A stretch of DNA of 11,148 nucleotides from JAHJQQ01 sp032907525 (GCA_032907525.1 JAJJPM010000153.1:1-11148); one strand, 5' to 3'; positions 1-7,647 are shown, counted from the first letter of the stretch. Numbers and translations: made by a program. Notes: a model not told the origin generated them from the letters alone.

Positions 1-1
1 T

Positions 2-1492
2 CTGCCGGCGGCCGCCCCCGCCACCGGCGCCGCCCCGGCCGAAGCCGCGCCCGCAGCCGCCGCGAGCGCCGTGCGCGTGCGTGTCGTCACCGACGTGCTG
101 GACCTCGACATCGACACCCGCGGCGGCGATCTGGTCCGCGCCGATCTGCTCGCCTATCCGCAGGAATCCGGCCGGCCGGACGTCCCGGTGCGGCTGCTCA
201 ACGACGCCGCTTCGGACTTCTTCATCATCCAGTCGGGGCTGCGCAGCACCACCGGCACCGAGCCGACGCATCACGTCGTGTTCAGCGCGCCGCAGACCGA
301 GTACCGGCTGCAGCCCGGGCAGGATGCGCTGGAGATCCCGCTCACCTGGACCAGCCCCGAGGGCGTCACCGTCACCAAGCGCTACCGCGTCGAACGCGGC
401 GCCTACGTGCTCACGCTCGAGCAGGAGGTCGCCAACCACTCGGGCGGCGAGTGGCGCGGTCGCCAGTACCGCCAGCTGCAGCGCGCGCAGCCGACCGCCG
501 ACGGCGGCAACCGCTTCATCTACACCTATCTGGGCGGCGTGATCTACAGCCCCGAGGAGAAGTACGAGAAGCTGGATTTCGACGACCTGGCCAAGTCGCC
601 CCTGGCGCGCGACATCACCGACGGCTGGGCCGCGATGATCCAGCACTACTTCCTCGGCGCGCTGATCCCCACGGCCGGCGAGACCAACCACTACTACAGC
701 CGCGGCCTGGAAGGCGGGCGCTACGTGCTGGGCATGGTCGGACCGACCGTCGCCGTCGCCGACGGTGCGACCCAGGTGTTCGGCACACGCATGTACGTCG
801 GTCCGAAGCTGCAGGATCATCTCGCCGAGGTCGCACCCGGCCTGGAGCTGACCGTCGACTACGGCATGCTGACCGTCATCGCCAAGCCGATCTTCTGGCT
901 GGTCGAGAAGATCCACGCCCTGGTCGGCAACTGGGGCTGGTCCATCATCATCCTGACCGTGCTCATCAAGCTGGCCTTCTACAAGCTGTCCGAGACCAGC
1001 TACCGGTCCATGGCGCAGATGCGCAAGCTCGCGCCGCGCCTGCAGGCGCTGAAGGAGCGCTACGGCGACGACCGCCAGAAGCTCAACCAGGCGATGATGG
1101 ACATGTACCGCACCGAGAAGATCAATCCGCTCGGCGGCTGTCTGCCCATCGTCATCCAGATCCCCGTCTTCATCGCGCTCTACTGGGTGCTGCTGGAAAG
1201 CGTCGAGATGCGCCAGGCGCCGTTCATCCTGTGGCTGACCGACCTGTCGGCGAAGGACCCGTATTTCGTGCTGCCGGTGATCATGGGCGTCACCATGTTC
1301 ATCCAGCAGAAGCTCAATCCCGCGCCCATGGACCCGGTGCAGGCGAAGGTGATGATGGCGCTGCCGTTCATCTTCACGGTGTTCTTCGCCTTCTTCCCGT
1401 CGGGTCTCGTGCTCTACTGGGTGACCAACAACGTGCTGTCGATCGCGCAGCAGTGGGTGATCACCAGGCGCGTGGAGCAGGGCGGGAAGTGA
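2..1492 (+). CDS. yidC: Membrane protein insertase YidC (5' truncated by window edge)
   Basis: YidC inserts and folds inner-membrane proteins, alone or with SecYEG; Fo subunits a and c are known clients. The frame is open from base 2 to a TGA at 1490-1492, giving 496 codons. E. coli YidC is 548 aa, so roughly the first 50-60 residues (start codon and TM1) are missing. The visible part begins with an Ala/Pro-rich linker (bases 2-70). It continues with the large periplasmic beta domain (to about base 850) and the conserved 60KD_IMP core with its hydrophobic segments (about 880-1470). Core signatures include VGNWGWSIII, INPLGGCLPIVIQIP, FPSGLVLYW and the cytoplasmic coiled-coil hairpin between TM2 and TM3. 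At the position of the E. coli hydrophilic-groove arginine (R366) this protein has lysine (bases 968-970), a conservative change. The C-terminal tail is short and ends VEQGGK. The mnmE start lies 12 nt downstream. The internal GTG at base 71 is not the real start. Confidence 0.97.
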   Translation: MPAAAPATGAAPAEAAPAAAASAVRVRVVTDVLDLDIDTRGGDLVRADLLAYPQESGRPDVPVRLLNDAASDFFIIQSGLRSTTGTEPTHHVVFSAPQTEYRLQPGQDALEIPLTWTSPEGVTVTKRYRVERGAYVLTLEQEVANHSGGEWRGRQYRQLQRAQPTADGGNRFIYTYLGGVIYSPEEKYEKLDFDDLAKSPLARDITDGWAAMIQHYFLGALIPTAGETNHYYSRGLEGGRYVLGMVGPTVAVADGATQVFGTRMYVGPKLQDHLAEVAPGLELTVDYGMLTVIAKPIFWLVEKIHALVGNWGWSIIILTVLIKLAFYKLSETSYRSMAQMRKLAPRLQALKERYGDDRQKLNQAMMDMYRTEKINPLGGCLPIVIQIPVFIALYWVLLESVEMRQAPFILWLTDLSAKDPYFVLPVIMGVTMFIQQKLNPAPMDPVQAKVMMALPFIFTVFFAFFPSGLVLYWVTNNVLSIAQQWVITRRVEQGGK

Positions 1493-1504
1493 AGCGCCGC
1501 GGCC

Positions 1505-2848
1505 ATGACCGACACCATCGCCGCCATTGCCACGCCGCCCGGGCGCGGCGGTGTCGGCATCGTGCGCGTCTCGGGGCCGCAGGCGCCGGCGATCGCCCGG
1601 GCGCTGCTCGGTCGCCTGCCGGTGCCGCGCGTCGCCGAACTGCACGCCTTCGCCGACGCGCACGGCGCGCACATCGATCACGGCCTGGCGCTGTACTTCC
1701 CCGCGCCGCATTCCTTCACCGGCGAGCACGTGCTGGAACTGCAGGGGCACGGCGGGCCGGTGGTGATGGACCTGCTGCTGGCGCGCGTGCTGGAACTCGG
1801 CGCGCGCCTGGCCCGCCCCGGCGAGTTCTCCCAGCGCGCCTTCCTCAACGACAAGCTCGATCTCGCCCAGGCCGAGGCCGTCGCCGACCTCATCGACGCC
1901 GGCACCGCGCAGGCGGCGCGCGCCGCCATGCGCTCGCTCGAGGGCGAATTCTCGCGGCGCGTGCACGCCCTGGTCGACGCCCTGATCCGGCTGCGCATGT
2001 ACGTCGAGGCGGCCATCGATTTCCCGGAAGAGGAGGTCGACTTCCTCGGCGACGCCGCGATCCGCGATCAGCTGCGCGCGCTCGACCGGCAGTTCACCGA
2101 CCTGCAGGCCGGCGCCCGCCAGGGCCGCCTGTTGCGCGAAGGCATGACCGTCGTCATCGCCGGCCGGCCCAACGCCGGCAAGTCCAGCCTGCTGAACGCC
2201 CTCGCCGGCCACGAGGCGGCCATCGTCACGCCCATCGCCGGCACCACGCGCGACGTGCTGCGCGAGCACATCCAGATCGACGGCATGCCCCTGCACGTGA
2301 TCGACACCGCCGGCCTGCGCGACAGCGGCGACGCCGTCGAGCAGGAGGGCATGAAGCGCGCCTGGCGCGCCATCGAATCCGCCGACCGGCTGCTGCTGGT
2401 GATCGACGACCAGCAGGGCTTCGGGGCGGCCGACCAGCACATCCTCGACCGCCTGCCGCAGCGGCTGCCGCACACCCTGATCCACAACAAGATCGATCTG
2501 AGCGGCCATGCGCCGAGCGGCATCGCGGACGCCGCCGCCGACCGCCTCTACCTGTCCGCGCGGGAGGGCCGGGGCCTCGACGCCCTGCGCGCCCACCTCA
2601 AGCAGTGCATGGGTTACGCCGGCGAGACCGAGCACGGCTTCACCGCCCGCCGCCGCCACCTCGATGCCCTGGACCGGGCCTGGAAGCACGTCCGCTTCGG
2701 CCGTGCCCAGCTCGAGGAACGGGGCGCCGGCGAGCTGCTGGCCGAGGAGCTGCACCTCGCCCAGCAGGCGCTGAACGAGATCACCGGGGAGTTTTCCAGC
2801 GACGACCTGCTGGGGCGGATCTTTTCCAGTTTCTGCATCGGCAAGTGA
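1505..2848 (+). CDS. mnmE: tRNA modification GTPase MnmE (TrmE)
   Basis: MnmE works with MnmG to install (carboxymethyl)aminomethyl at C5 of wobble uridine 34 in certain tRNAs, using a folate one-carbon donor and GTP hydrolysis. The 447-aa product matches the family length (E. coli 454). The N-terminal folate-binding/dimerisation domain opens with TIAAIATPPGRGGVGIVR. A G domain inserted in a helical domain follows, with G1 GRPNAGKS (residues 220-227), G2 GTTRD (246-250), G3 DTAG (267-270) and G4 NKID (328-331). The protein ends with the family hallmark CIGK (444-447), whose cysteine is conserved. The ATG at 1505 is chosen because the N-terminus aligns with E. coli MnmE. There is no strong Shine-Dalgarno, so translational coupling to yidC, which stops 12 nt upstream, is plausible. 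All motifs are intact. Confidence 0.98.
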   Translation: MTDTIAAIATPPGRGGVGIVRVSGPQAPAIARALLGRLPVPRVAELHAFADAHGAHIDHGLALYFPAPHSFTGEHVLELQGHGGPVVMDLLLARVLELGARLARPGEFSQRAFLNDKLDLAQAEAVADLIDAGTAQAARAAMRSLEGEFSRRVHALVDALIRLRMYVEAAIDFPEEEVDFLGDAAIRDQLRALDRQFTDLQAGARQGRLLREGMTVVIAGRPNAGKSSLLNALAGHEAAIVTPIAGTTRDVLREHIQIDGMPLHVIDTAGLRDSGDAVEQEGMKRAWRAIESADRLLLVIDDQQGFGAADQHILDRLPQRLPHTLIHNKIDLSGHAPSGIADAAADRLYLSAREGRGLDALRAHLKQCMGYAGETEHGFTARRRHLDALDRAWKHVRFGRAQLEERGAGELLAEELHLAQQALNEITGEFSSDDLLGRIFSSFCIGK

Positions 2849-2852
2849 CCGG

Positions 2853-2877
2853 GCCGCGGGCGCGGGATCGCCGCGGC
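2853..2877 (+). other. GC-rich hairpin just after mnmE
   Basis: GCCGCGG (2853-2859) and CCGCGGC (2871-2877) form a perfect 7-bp stem with an 11-nt loop, starting 5 nt after the mnmE stop. No T-run follows, so it is not a canonical intrinsic terminator. It could stabilise the mnmE transcript end, or it may be chance in GC-rich DNA. Confidence 0.3.
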
Positions 2878-2911
2878 GTCGGCTTTCTGGCCAAGTTCGC
2901 CCGGGCTGGCG

Positions 2912-2917
2912 TATAGT
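2912..2917 (+). promoter_or_regulatory. Candidate -10 element of an mnmG promoter
   Basis: TATAGT at 2912-2917 matches five of six bases of the sigma70 -10 consensus. It sits in a locally AT-richer stretch of the 113-nt mnmE-mnmG gap, 44 nt before the mnmG start. No good -35 is present at 16-18 bp; the nearest T-rich candidate (TTCTGG, 2885-2890) is 21 bp away. E. coli mnmG (gidA) has its own promoter, so an independent one here is reasonable but unproven. Confidence 0.35.
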
Positions 2918-2961
2918 TTCCGGTCCGATTTGCACCCATCGTCCCGCGGGTGGACACGCGC

Positions 2962-4875
2962 ATGCAGTTTCAGGATCAGTTCGACGTCATCGTGGTCGGC
3001 GGCGGCCATGCCGGCACCGAGGCCGCCCTGGCCGCGGCACGCCTCGGCGCGCGCACCCTGCTGCTGACGCACAACGTCGAGACCCTCGGCCAGATGAGCT
3101 GCAACCCCGCCATCGGCGGCATCGGCAAGGGCCATCTGGTCAAGGAGATCGACGCGCTCGGCGGTCTCATGGCGCGGGCCACCGACCGTGCCGGCATCCA
3201 GTTCCGCATCCTCAATGCCAGCAAGGGGCCGGCGGTGCGCGCCACCCGCGCCCAGGCCGACCGCACCCTGTACAAGCGCGCAGTGCGCGCCGCGCTGGAG
3301 AACCAGCCGAACCTGCGCATCTTCCAGCAGCCGGTCAGCGATCTGGTGGTCGAGGGCGGGCGCGTCACCGGCGTGGTCACCCAGATGGGCCTGCGCTTCG
3401 CCGCGCCCAGCGTCGTGCTGACGGTCGGCACCTTTCTCGGTGGCCTCATCCATATAGGTCTGTCGCACTATGCCGGCGGGCGCGCCGGCGACGAACCCGC
3501 CAATGCCCTGGCCGCGCGCCTGCGGGAACTGCCGCTGCGCGTCGACCGCCTCAAGACCGGCACGCCGCCGCGCATCGACGGCCGCAGCCTGGACTACGGC
3601 GTCATGCAGGTGCAGCACGGCGACGATCCCGTGCCGGTGTTCTCCTATCTGGGCTCGGCCGCGGAACATCCGCGCCAGCTGCCCTGCCATATCACCCACA
3701 CCAACGCGCGCACCCACGACATCATCCGCGGCGGGCTGGACCGCTCGCCCATGTACACCGGCGTGATCGAAGGCGTCGGTCCGCGCTACTGCCCGTCCAT
3801 CGAGGACAAGGTGCACCGCTTCGCCGACAAGGACGCGCACCAGGTGTTCGTCGAGCCCGAAGGCCTGGACACCCACGAGATCTACCCCAACGGCATCTCC
3901 ACCAGCCTGCCCTTCGACGTGCAGCTGGAACTGGTGCGCTCGATCCGCGGCTTCGAGAACGCGCACATCACGCGCCCCGGCTATGCGATCGAGTACGACT
4001 ATTTCGATCCCCGCGATCTGCAGTATTCGCTGGAGACCAAGGTCATCGAGGGCCTGTTCTTCGCCGGCCAGATCAACGGCACCACCGGCTACGAGGAGGC
4101 CGCCGCGCAGGGCCTGATCGCCGGCCTGAACGCCGCGCGCAAGGCGCAGGGCCGCGCGCCCTGGTGGCCCGGACGCGACGAGGCCTATATCGGCGTGCTC
4201 ATCGACGACCTCATCACCCGTGGCACCAGCGAGCCCTACCGCATGTTCACCAGCCGCGCCGAATACCGCCTGCTGCTGCGCGAGGACAACGCCGACCTGC
4301 GCCTGACGCCGGTCGGCCGCGAGCTGGGCCTGGTCGACGACGAACGCTGGCGCGCGTTCGAGGCGCATCGCGAGGCCATCGAACGCGAACGGCAGCGGCT
4401 GCAGGATCTGTGGGTACGGCCGCGCAGCGCCGCCGCCGATATGCTGAACGCGCATCTGGAGACGCCGCTCGTGCGCGAGCAGCGCGCGCTCGAACTGCTG
4501 CGCCGCCCGGAGATCAGCTATGCCGTGCTGACCGCGGCGCCCGGCATCGGGTCGGCGCCGGGGACGGATGGCGACATGGGCGCCGATCCGCGACGCGTGG
4601 CCGAGCAGGTCGAGGTGCAGGCCAAGTATTCGGGCTACATCGAGCGCCAGCAGGCCGAGATCGAGCGCCAGCGCCGCCACGAACAGCAGCCTCTGCCGCC
4701 GGACATGGACTATGATCGCGTCCAGGGCCTGTCCGCCGAGGTGCGCCAGAAGCTGCGCCAGCAGCGGCCGCAGACGCTGGGCCAGGCGGCGCGCATTCCC
4801 GGCGTCACGCCGGCGGCGGTCTCGCTGCTGCTGGTGCATATCAAGAAGGGCGGCCTCGCGCGCCTGAGTGCGTGA
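2962..4875 (+). CDS. mnmG: tRNA uridine-5-carboxymethylaminomethyl(34) synthesis enzyme MnmG (GidA)
   Basis: MnmG is the FAD/NADH partner of MnmE in wobble-U34 modification. The N-terminal dinucleotide-binding motif GGGHAGTE lies at residues 13-20. It is followed by the family signature around SCNPAIGGIGKG. The two conserved cysteines fall at residues 47 and 277, the same numbers as in E. coli. Later family blocks include LKTGTPPRIDGRSLDY, GISTSLPFDVQ, GYAIEYDYFDP and TSRAEYRLLLREDNADLR. The C-terminal helical GidA-associated domain ends IPGVTPAAVSLLLVHIKK. I chose the ATG at 2962 (637 aa; E. coli 629) over an in-frame GTG at 2950 because MQFQDQFDVIV aligns without a gap to the E. coli N-terminus. 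The Shine-Dalgarno is weak. The stop overlaps a GTG that could start rsmG, but a later ATG is preferred for that gene. Confidence 0.98.
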   Translation: MQFQDQFDVIVVGGGHAGTEAALAAARLGARTLLLTHNVETLGQMSCNPAIGGIGKGHLVKEIDALGGLMARATDRAGIQFRILNASKGPAVRATRAQADRTLYKRAVRAALENQPNLRIFQQPVSDLVVEGGRVTGVVTQMGLRFAAPSVVLTVGTFLGGLIHIGLSHYAGGRAGDEPANALAARLRELPLRVDRLKTGTPPRIDGRSLDYGVMQVQHGDDPVPVFSYLGSAAEHPRQLPCHITHTNARTHDIIRGGLDRSPMYTGVIEGVGPRYCPSIEDKVHRFADKDAHQVFVEPEGLDTHEIYPNGISTSLPFDVQLELVRSIRGFENAHITRPGYAIEYDYFDPRDLQYSLETKVIEGLFFAGQINGTTGYEEAAAQGLIAGLNAARKAQGRAPWWPGRDEAYIGVLIDDLITRGTSEPYRMFTSRAEYRLLLREDNADLRLTPVGRELGLVDDERWRAFEAHREAIERERQRLQDLWVRPRSAAADMLNAHLETPLVREQRALELLRRPEISYAVLTAAPGIGSAPGTDGDMGADPRRVAEQVEVQAKYSGYIERQQAEIERQRRHEQQPLPPDMDYDRVQGLSAEVRQKLRQQRPQTLGQAARIPGVTPAAVSLLLVHIKKGGLARLSA

Positions 4876-4916
4876 GCGTCGCCGTCGGGCGCGCCCAGCG
4901 CGCCATGTGGAGAAGC

Positions 4917-5549
4917 ATGGAACTCGACAAATCCCTTGCCGCCGGTCTCGCGCAGACAGGCCTGAAACTGGACGCGCGCGCGCGCGGCCTGCTGCTCGAC
5001 TACATCGCCCTGCTGGTGAAGTGGAACCGTGTCTACAATCTGACCTCGGTGCGCAAGCCGCAGGACATGCTCACGCGGCATATCCTCGACAGCCTGGTGG
5101 TGCTGCCCTTCATGAAGGGCCCGCGGGTGCTGGACGTGGGCACGGGCGCCGGCCTGCCCGGCATCGTGCTGGCCATCGCCCGTCCCGACTGGCAGCTGGT
5201 GCTGCTCGACTCCAGCGGCAAGAAACTGCGCTTCGTGCGCCAGGCGGCGGCCGACCTCGGCCTGGGCAATGTCGGGGTCGAGAACGTGCGCATCGAGGAC
5301 TACCGGCCGCAGCGGCCGTTCGATTCCATCATCAGCCGCGCGTTCTCGTCGCTGGACGAGATGTACCGGCATTGCGCGCCGCTGTGCGCGCCCGACGGAC
5401 GCATCCTCGCCATGAAGGGCATCTATCCGCTGGCCGAGGTCGAGGCGCTGTCCGATCCGACGCTGGTGACGGCCGCGCATCGGCTGACCGTGCCGGGCAT
5501 GGACGCGCAGCGCCACCTCATCGAGATGCGGCCGCGCGCCGCGGGCTGA
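4917..5549 (+). CDS. rsmG: 16S rRNA (guanine(527)-N7)-methyltransferase RsmG (GidB)
   Basis: RsmG methylates N7 of G527 in the 530 loop of 16S rRNA using S-adenosylmethionine; loss in other bacteria gives low-level streptomycin resistance. The Rossmann-fold SAM motif DVGTGAGLPG lies at residues 73-82. It is preceded by the family block KWNRVYNLTSVR and HILDSLVV, and followed by LLDSSGKKLRF and ISRAFSSL. The ATG at 4917 gives 210 aa, close to E. coli (207), and has GGAG just upstream (4909-4912). In-frame alternatives are ATG 4905 and a GTG at 4872 that overlaps the mnmG stop by the GTGA arrangement, which would give 225 aa. Neither has a good ribosome site, and both add residues not seen in E. 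coli. The gene lies 41 nt after mnmG and is probably cotranscribed with it. Confidence 0.95.
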   Translation: MELDKSLAAGLAQTGLKLDARARGLLLDYIALLVKWNRVYNLTSVRKPQDMLTRHILDSLVVLPFMKGPRVLDVGTGAGLPGIVLAIARPDWQLVLLDSSGKKLRFVRQAAADLGLGNVGVENVRIEDYRPQRPFDSIISRAFSSLDEMYRHCAPLCAPDGRILAMKGIYPLAEVEALSDPTLVTAAHRLTVPGMDAQRHLIEMRPRAAG

Positions 5550-5593
5550 GCGCCGCACGACGGATTCACCACCACCAACACCCGACCCGGACT

Positions 5594-6394
5594 ATGGCAC
5601 GCATCATCGCAGTCACGAATCAGAAAGGCGGCGTCGGCAAGACGACCTCCTGCATCAATCTCGCCGCGGCGCTCGCCATGACGCGCCGGCGGGTGCTGCT
5701 CATCGATCTCGATCCGCAGGGCAACGCCACCATGGGCAGCGGCGTCGACAAGCACGAGGTCGAGTATTCCAGCTGCGACGTGCTGCTCGGCGAGATCGAC
5801 ATCGAGCAGGCGATCATCGCCAGCGAAGCGGCCGGCTACGATGTCCTGCCCGGCAACAGCGATCTCACCGCCGCCGAGGTGGAGCTGCTCAAGGCGCCGG
5901 ACGGCGGCCAGCGGCTGCGCGCGGCGCTCGTCCACGTCCTCGACCGCTACGACTACATCCTGATCGACTGTCCGCCTTCGCTGAACATGCTCACCGTCAA
6001 TGCGCTGAGCGCGGCCCACGGCGTGCTCATACCCATGCAGTGCGAGTACTACGCCCTGGAGGGCCTGTCGGCGCTGGTCGATACCGTCGGCCAGATCCAG
6101 CAGTCGGTGAATCCGGAGCTGGAGATCGAGGGGCTGCTGCGCACCATGTTCGACGCCCGCAACAATCTGGCCATGCAGGTCTCCGAGCAGCTCGTCGAAC
6201 ACTTCGGCGACAAGGTCTACCGCACCATCGTGCCGCGCAACGTGCGCCTCGCCGAGGCGCCCAGCCACGGCCTGCCCGTGCTCAAGTACGACAAGGCCTC
6301 GCGCGGCGCGGTCGCCTACCTCGCCCTGGCCGGCGAACTGGTGCGCCGCGAGCAGGAGCGCGCGCAGGCGGCGGTGGGGACGGTCACGGGTTGA
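5594..6394 (+). CDS. parA: Chromosome partitioning ATPase ParA (Soj family)
   Basis: ParA is a deviant-Walker ATPase that binds DNA non-specifically as an ATP dimer. With ParB bound at parS, it drives segregation of the origin region. The product is 266 aa, without the N-terminal DNA-binding extension of plasmid type Ia ParA, so it is the chromosomal Soj type. The deviant Walker A motif KGGVGKTT is at residues 11-18, including the signature lysine 11. Walker A' is LLIDLDPQGN with the catalytic aspartate at 40, and Walker B is YILIDCPPS with Asp125. The conserved C-terminal block VPRNVRLAEAPSHGLPV is present. The start at ATG 5594 gives the standard N-terminus MARIIAVTNQKGG. The 44-nt gap after rsmG is CA-rich and shows no Shine-Dalgarno, so translation may be modest. 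Unusually, parB does not follow immediately; a 281-nt repeat-bearing spacer intervenes. Confidence 0.97.
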   Translation: MARIIAVTNQKGGVGKTTSCINLAAALAMTRRRVLLIDLDPQGNATMGSGVDKHEVEYSSCDVLLGEIDIEQAIIASEAAGYDVLPGNSDLTAAEVELLKAPDGGQRLRAALVHVLDRYDYILIDCPPSLNMLTVNALSAAHGVLIPMQCEYYALEGLSALVDTVGQIQQSVNPELEIEGLLRTMFDARNNLAMQVSEQLVEHFGDKVYRTIVPRNVRLAEAPSHGLPVLKYDKASRGAVAYLALAGELVRREQERAQAAVGTVTG

Positions 6395-6447
6395 ACGTCA
6401 AAATCTAGAAACACGAAGGCGCGCCAAGGAAGACCAAAGGCCGTTAG

Positions 6448-6474
6448 CCACGAAACCCACGAAATCCACGAAAG
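6448..6474 (+). repeat. Three tandem CCACGAAAN 9-bp units (left arm)
   Basis: Three uninterrupted copies, CCACGAAAC, CCACGAAAT and CCACGAAAG, occupy 6448-6474. The same three units occur in reverse complement at 6582-6608 in the right arm. A related unit, CACGGAA at a 10-bp period, occurs after parB at 7648-7677. The unit is not a parS site: it lacks the palindromic GTTTCACGTGAAAC core. Confidence 0.9.
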
Positions 6475-6511
6475 GTGTATGTGGTGGTCGTAGGGCCGAA
6501 GGTTGAGCGCG

Positions 6512-6540
6512 ATGCCCCACACCGCGGCCGCATGGGGCAT
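6512..6540. repeat. 8-bp hairpin at the centre of the parA-parB element
   Basis: ATGCCCCA (6512-6519) and TGGGGCAT (6533-6540) are perfect inverted repeats around a 13-nt GC-rich loop. The hairpin's midpoint is within about 2 bp of the midpoint of the long inverted arms, so it is nested at the tip of the larger structure. Confidence 0.7.
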
Positions 6541-6636
6541 TGCCACGGAAGGCCTCGACCATAAATGGCAGCACTCGTCCTCTTTCGTGGATTTCGTGGG
6601 TTTCGTGGCTAACGGCCTTTGGTTTTGAATGAACCA

Positions 6637-6666
6637 TTGGCACCCGATGTACCCGGACGGTTATCC
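6637..6666 (+). promoter_or_regulatory. Weak candidate promoter for parB
   Basis: TTGGCA at 6637-6642 matches five of six -35 bases. The only -10 candidate at suitable distance is the poor TTATCC at 6661-6666 (18-bp spacer). A start point there would leave almost no leader before the parB ATG at 6676, and there is no Shine-Dalgarno. This is weak, but worth noting because the repeat element may uncouple parB from parA. Confidence 0.2.
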
Positions 6667-6675
6667 TTAGCAACC

Positions 6676-7614
6676 ATGGCGACGAAGAAACGAGGATTGG
6701 GGCGCGGTCTCGACGCGCTGCTGGGCGGGGCCGCGAAGGCGCCCGCGGCGGCGACCGGGCCGGGCGCGGGCGTCCAGGCCGGTACGGCCGCGGCCGAGCC
6801 GGTCGACGGCACGCTGCGCACCCTGCCGGTGGACCTCATCCAGCGCGGCAAGTACCAGCCGCGCCATGACATGCACCAGGACACGCTCCAGGACCTGGCC
6901 GACTCCATCAAGGCCCAGGGCGTGGTGCAGCCCATCGTGGTGCGCCCGATCGGCCAGGGTCCCGGCAACCAGACCCGCTACGAGATCATCGCCGGCGAGC
7001 GCCGCTGGCGGGCCGCCCAGCTCGCCGGCCTGCAGGACATCCCGGCCGTGGTGCGCGATGTCGAGGACCGCGCCGCCATCGCCATGGCGCTGATCGAGAA
7101 CATCCAGCGCGAGAACCTGAACCCGCTGGAGGAATCCCGCGCCCTGCAGCGCCTCATCCAGGAGTTCGAGCTGACCCACCAGCAGGCCGCCGAGGCGGTG
7201 GGGCGCTCCCGCGCCGCCGTCAGCAATCTGCTGCGGCTGCTGGAGCTGGCCGACGAGGTCAAGGCCCTGGTCGAGGCCGGCAAGCTGGAGATGGGTCATG
7301 CCCGGGCGCTGCTGGCGCTCGGCGGCAACGATCAGATCCATACCGCCCGCCAGGTGGTGGCGCGCGGCCTGTCGGTGCGCGAGACCGAGAAGCTGGTCAA
7401 GCGCCTGGTGACCGGCGCCGCCAGACCGCCGGCGCCCCCCCGGCGCATAGACCCCGACATCCGCCGCCTGGAAGAGGAGCTCGCCGAACGCCTGGGCGCG
7501 AAGGTCGCGCTGGATCAGGGCCGCGGCGGCAAGGGCAGGCTCGTCATCAGCTACAACAGCCTCGACGAACTGGACGGCATTCTCGAGAAGATCCGGTCGG
7601 GGGGTGAGGAGTGA
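6676..7614 (+). CDS. parB: Chromosome partitioning protein ParB (Spo0J family CTPase, DNA-binding)
   Basis: ParB binds parS sites, spreads on DNA as a CTP-dependent clamp and stimulates ParA. The 312-aa product starts MATKKRGLGRGLDALLG, the conserved ParA-interacting N-terminal peptide. An Ala/Gly/Pro-rich linker (about residues 18-45) follows. The ParB/Srx CTP-binding domain contains GERRWRA (107-113) and ENIQREN (141-147). A helix-turn-helix region lies around 166-187 (LTHQQAAEAVGRSRAAVSNL). The C-terminal dimerisation domain (about 258-308) ends in LDELDGILEKI. The ATG at 6676 is preferred because an in-frame upstream ATG at 6619 would add 19 residues running into the repeat element. No Shine-Dalgarno is visible. 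The last codons and the stop lie inside a GTGAGGA tandem repeat. No parS site is visible in this window. Confidence 0.97.
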   Translation: MATKKRGLGRGLDALLGGAAKAPAAATGPGAGVQAGTAAAEPVDGTLRTLPVDLIQRGKYQPRHDMHQDTLQDLADSIKAQGVVQPIVVRPIGQGPGNQTRYEIIAGERRWRAAQLAGLQDIPAVVRDVEDRAAIAMALIENIQRENLNPLEESRALQRLIQEFELTHQQAAEAVGRSRAAVSNLLRLLELADEVKALVEAGKLEMGHARALLALGGNDQIHTARQVVARGLSVRETEKLVKRLVTGAARPPAPPRRIDPDIRRLEEELAERLGAKVALDQGRGGKGRLVISYNSLDELDGILEKIRSGGEE

Positions 7615-7631
7615 GGAGTGAGGAGTGAGGA
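7604..7631 (+). repeat. Four tandem GTGAGGA 7-bp units over the parB stop codon
   Basis: Four perfect copies of GTGAGGA run from 7604 to 7631. ParB's final Glu-Glu codons and TGA (7612-7614) are formed by copy 1 and the first four bases of copy 2. Copy-number change at three or more copies would therefore not alter the protein. The reverse complement TCCTCAC occurs at 7788-7794 and 7802-7808. Confidence 0.92.
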
Positions 7632-7647
7632 GCAACCCCTTTCGAGC

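Larger units (their letters stand above)
6433..6623. repeat. 191-bp element with 42-bp perfect inverted arms between parA and parB
   Basis: The left arm (6433-6474) and right arm (6582-6623) are exact reverse complements over 42 bp, separated by 107 bp. The arm ends read ACCAAAGGCCGTTAG (left, outer end) and CTAACGGCCTTTGGT (right, outer end). The inner part of each arm is three tandem copies of a 9-bp unit. The middle holds further pairing: TGGTCG (6485-6490) with CGACCA (6556-6561), and an 8-bp hairpin near the centre. The arms are AT-richer than the genes around them. No open reading frame in it looks like a protein, and I see no clear target-site duplication. It could be a MITE-like or dispersed chromosomal repeat, or a pair of oppositely oriented repeat copies. 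As RNA it would form a very long stem, a possible RNase III substrate separating parA and parB messages. The structure is certain from the sequence; its nature is inferred. Confidence 0.9.

Noticed and set aside
451..2916. An 821-codon open frame on the + strand overlapping yidC and mnmE
   Set aside because: It is the out-of-frame shadow of two well-supported genes in high-GC DNA. It is extremely Arg/Ala/Pro-rich and resembles no family.
2849..2961. A replication origin next to mnmG, as in E. coli
   Set aside because: The gap is only 113 nt, GC-rich at its start, and has no TTATNCACA DnaA boxes or AT-rich 13-mers. TTATCC at 6661 is also not a DnaA box (continues TTAG).
2614..4839. A 741-codon open frame on the - strand antisense to mnmG
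   Set aside because: Codon complementarity in GC-rich genes leaves long antisense frames. The sequence is low-complexity Ala/Arg/His/Gln-rich, with no domain recognised, and mnmG is fully conserved on the + strand.
6512..6540. A CRISPR or toxin-antitoxin-like small locus in the parA-parB spacer
   Set aside because: There are no spacered repeats, and the short frames have no start signal or recognisable product. Inverted repeats explain the structure.
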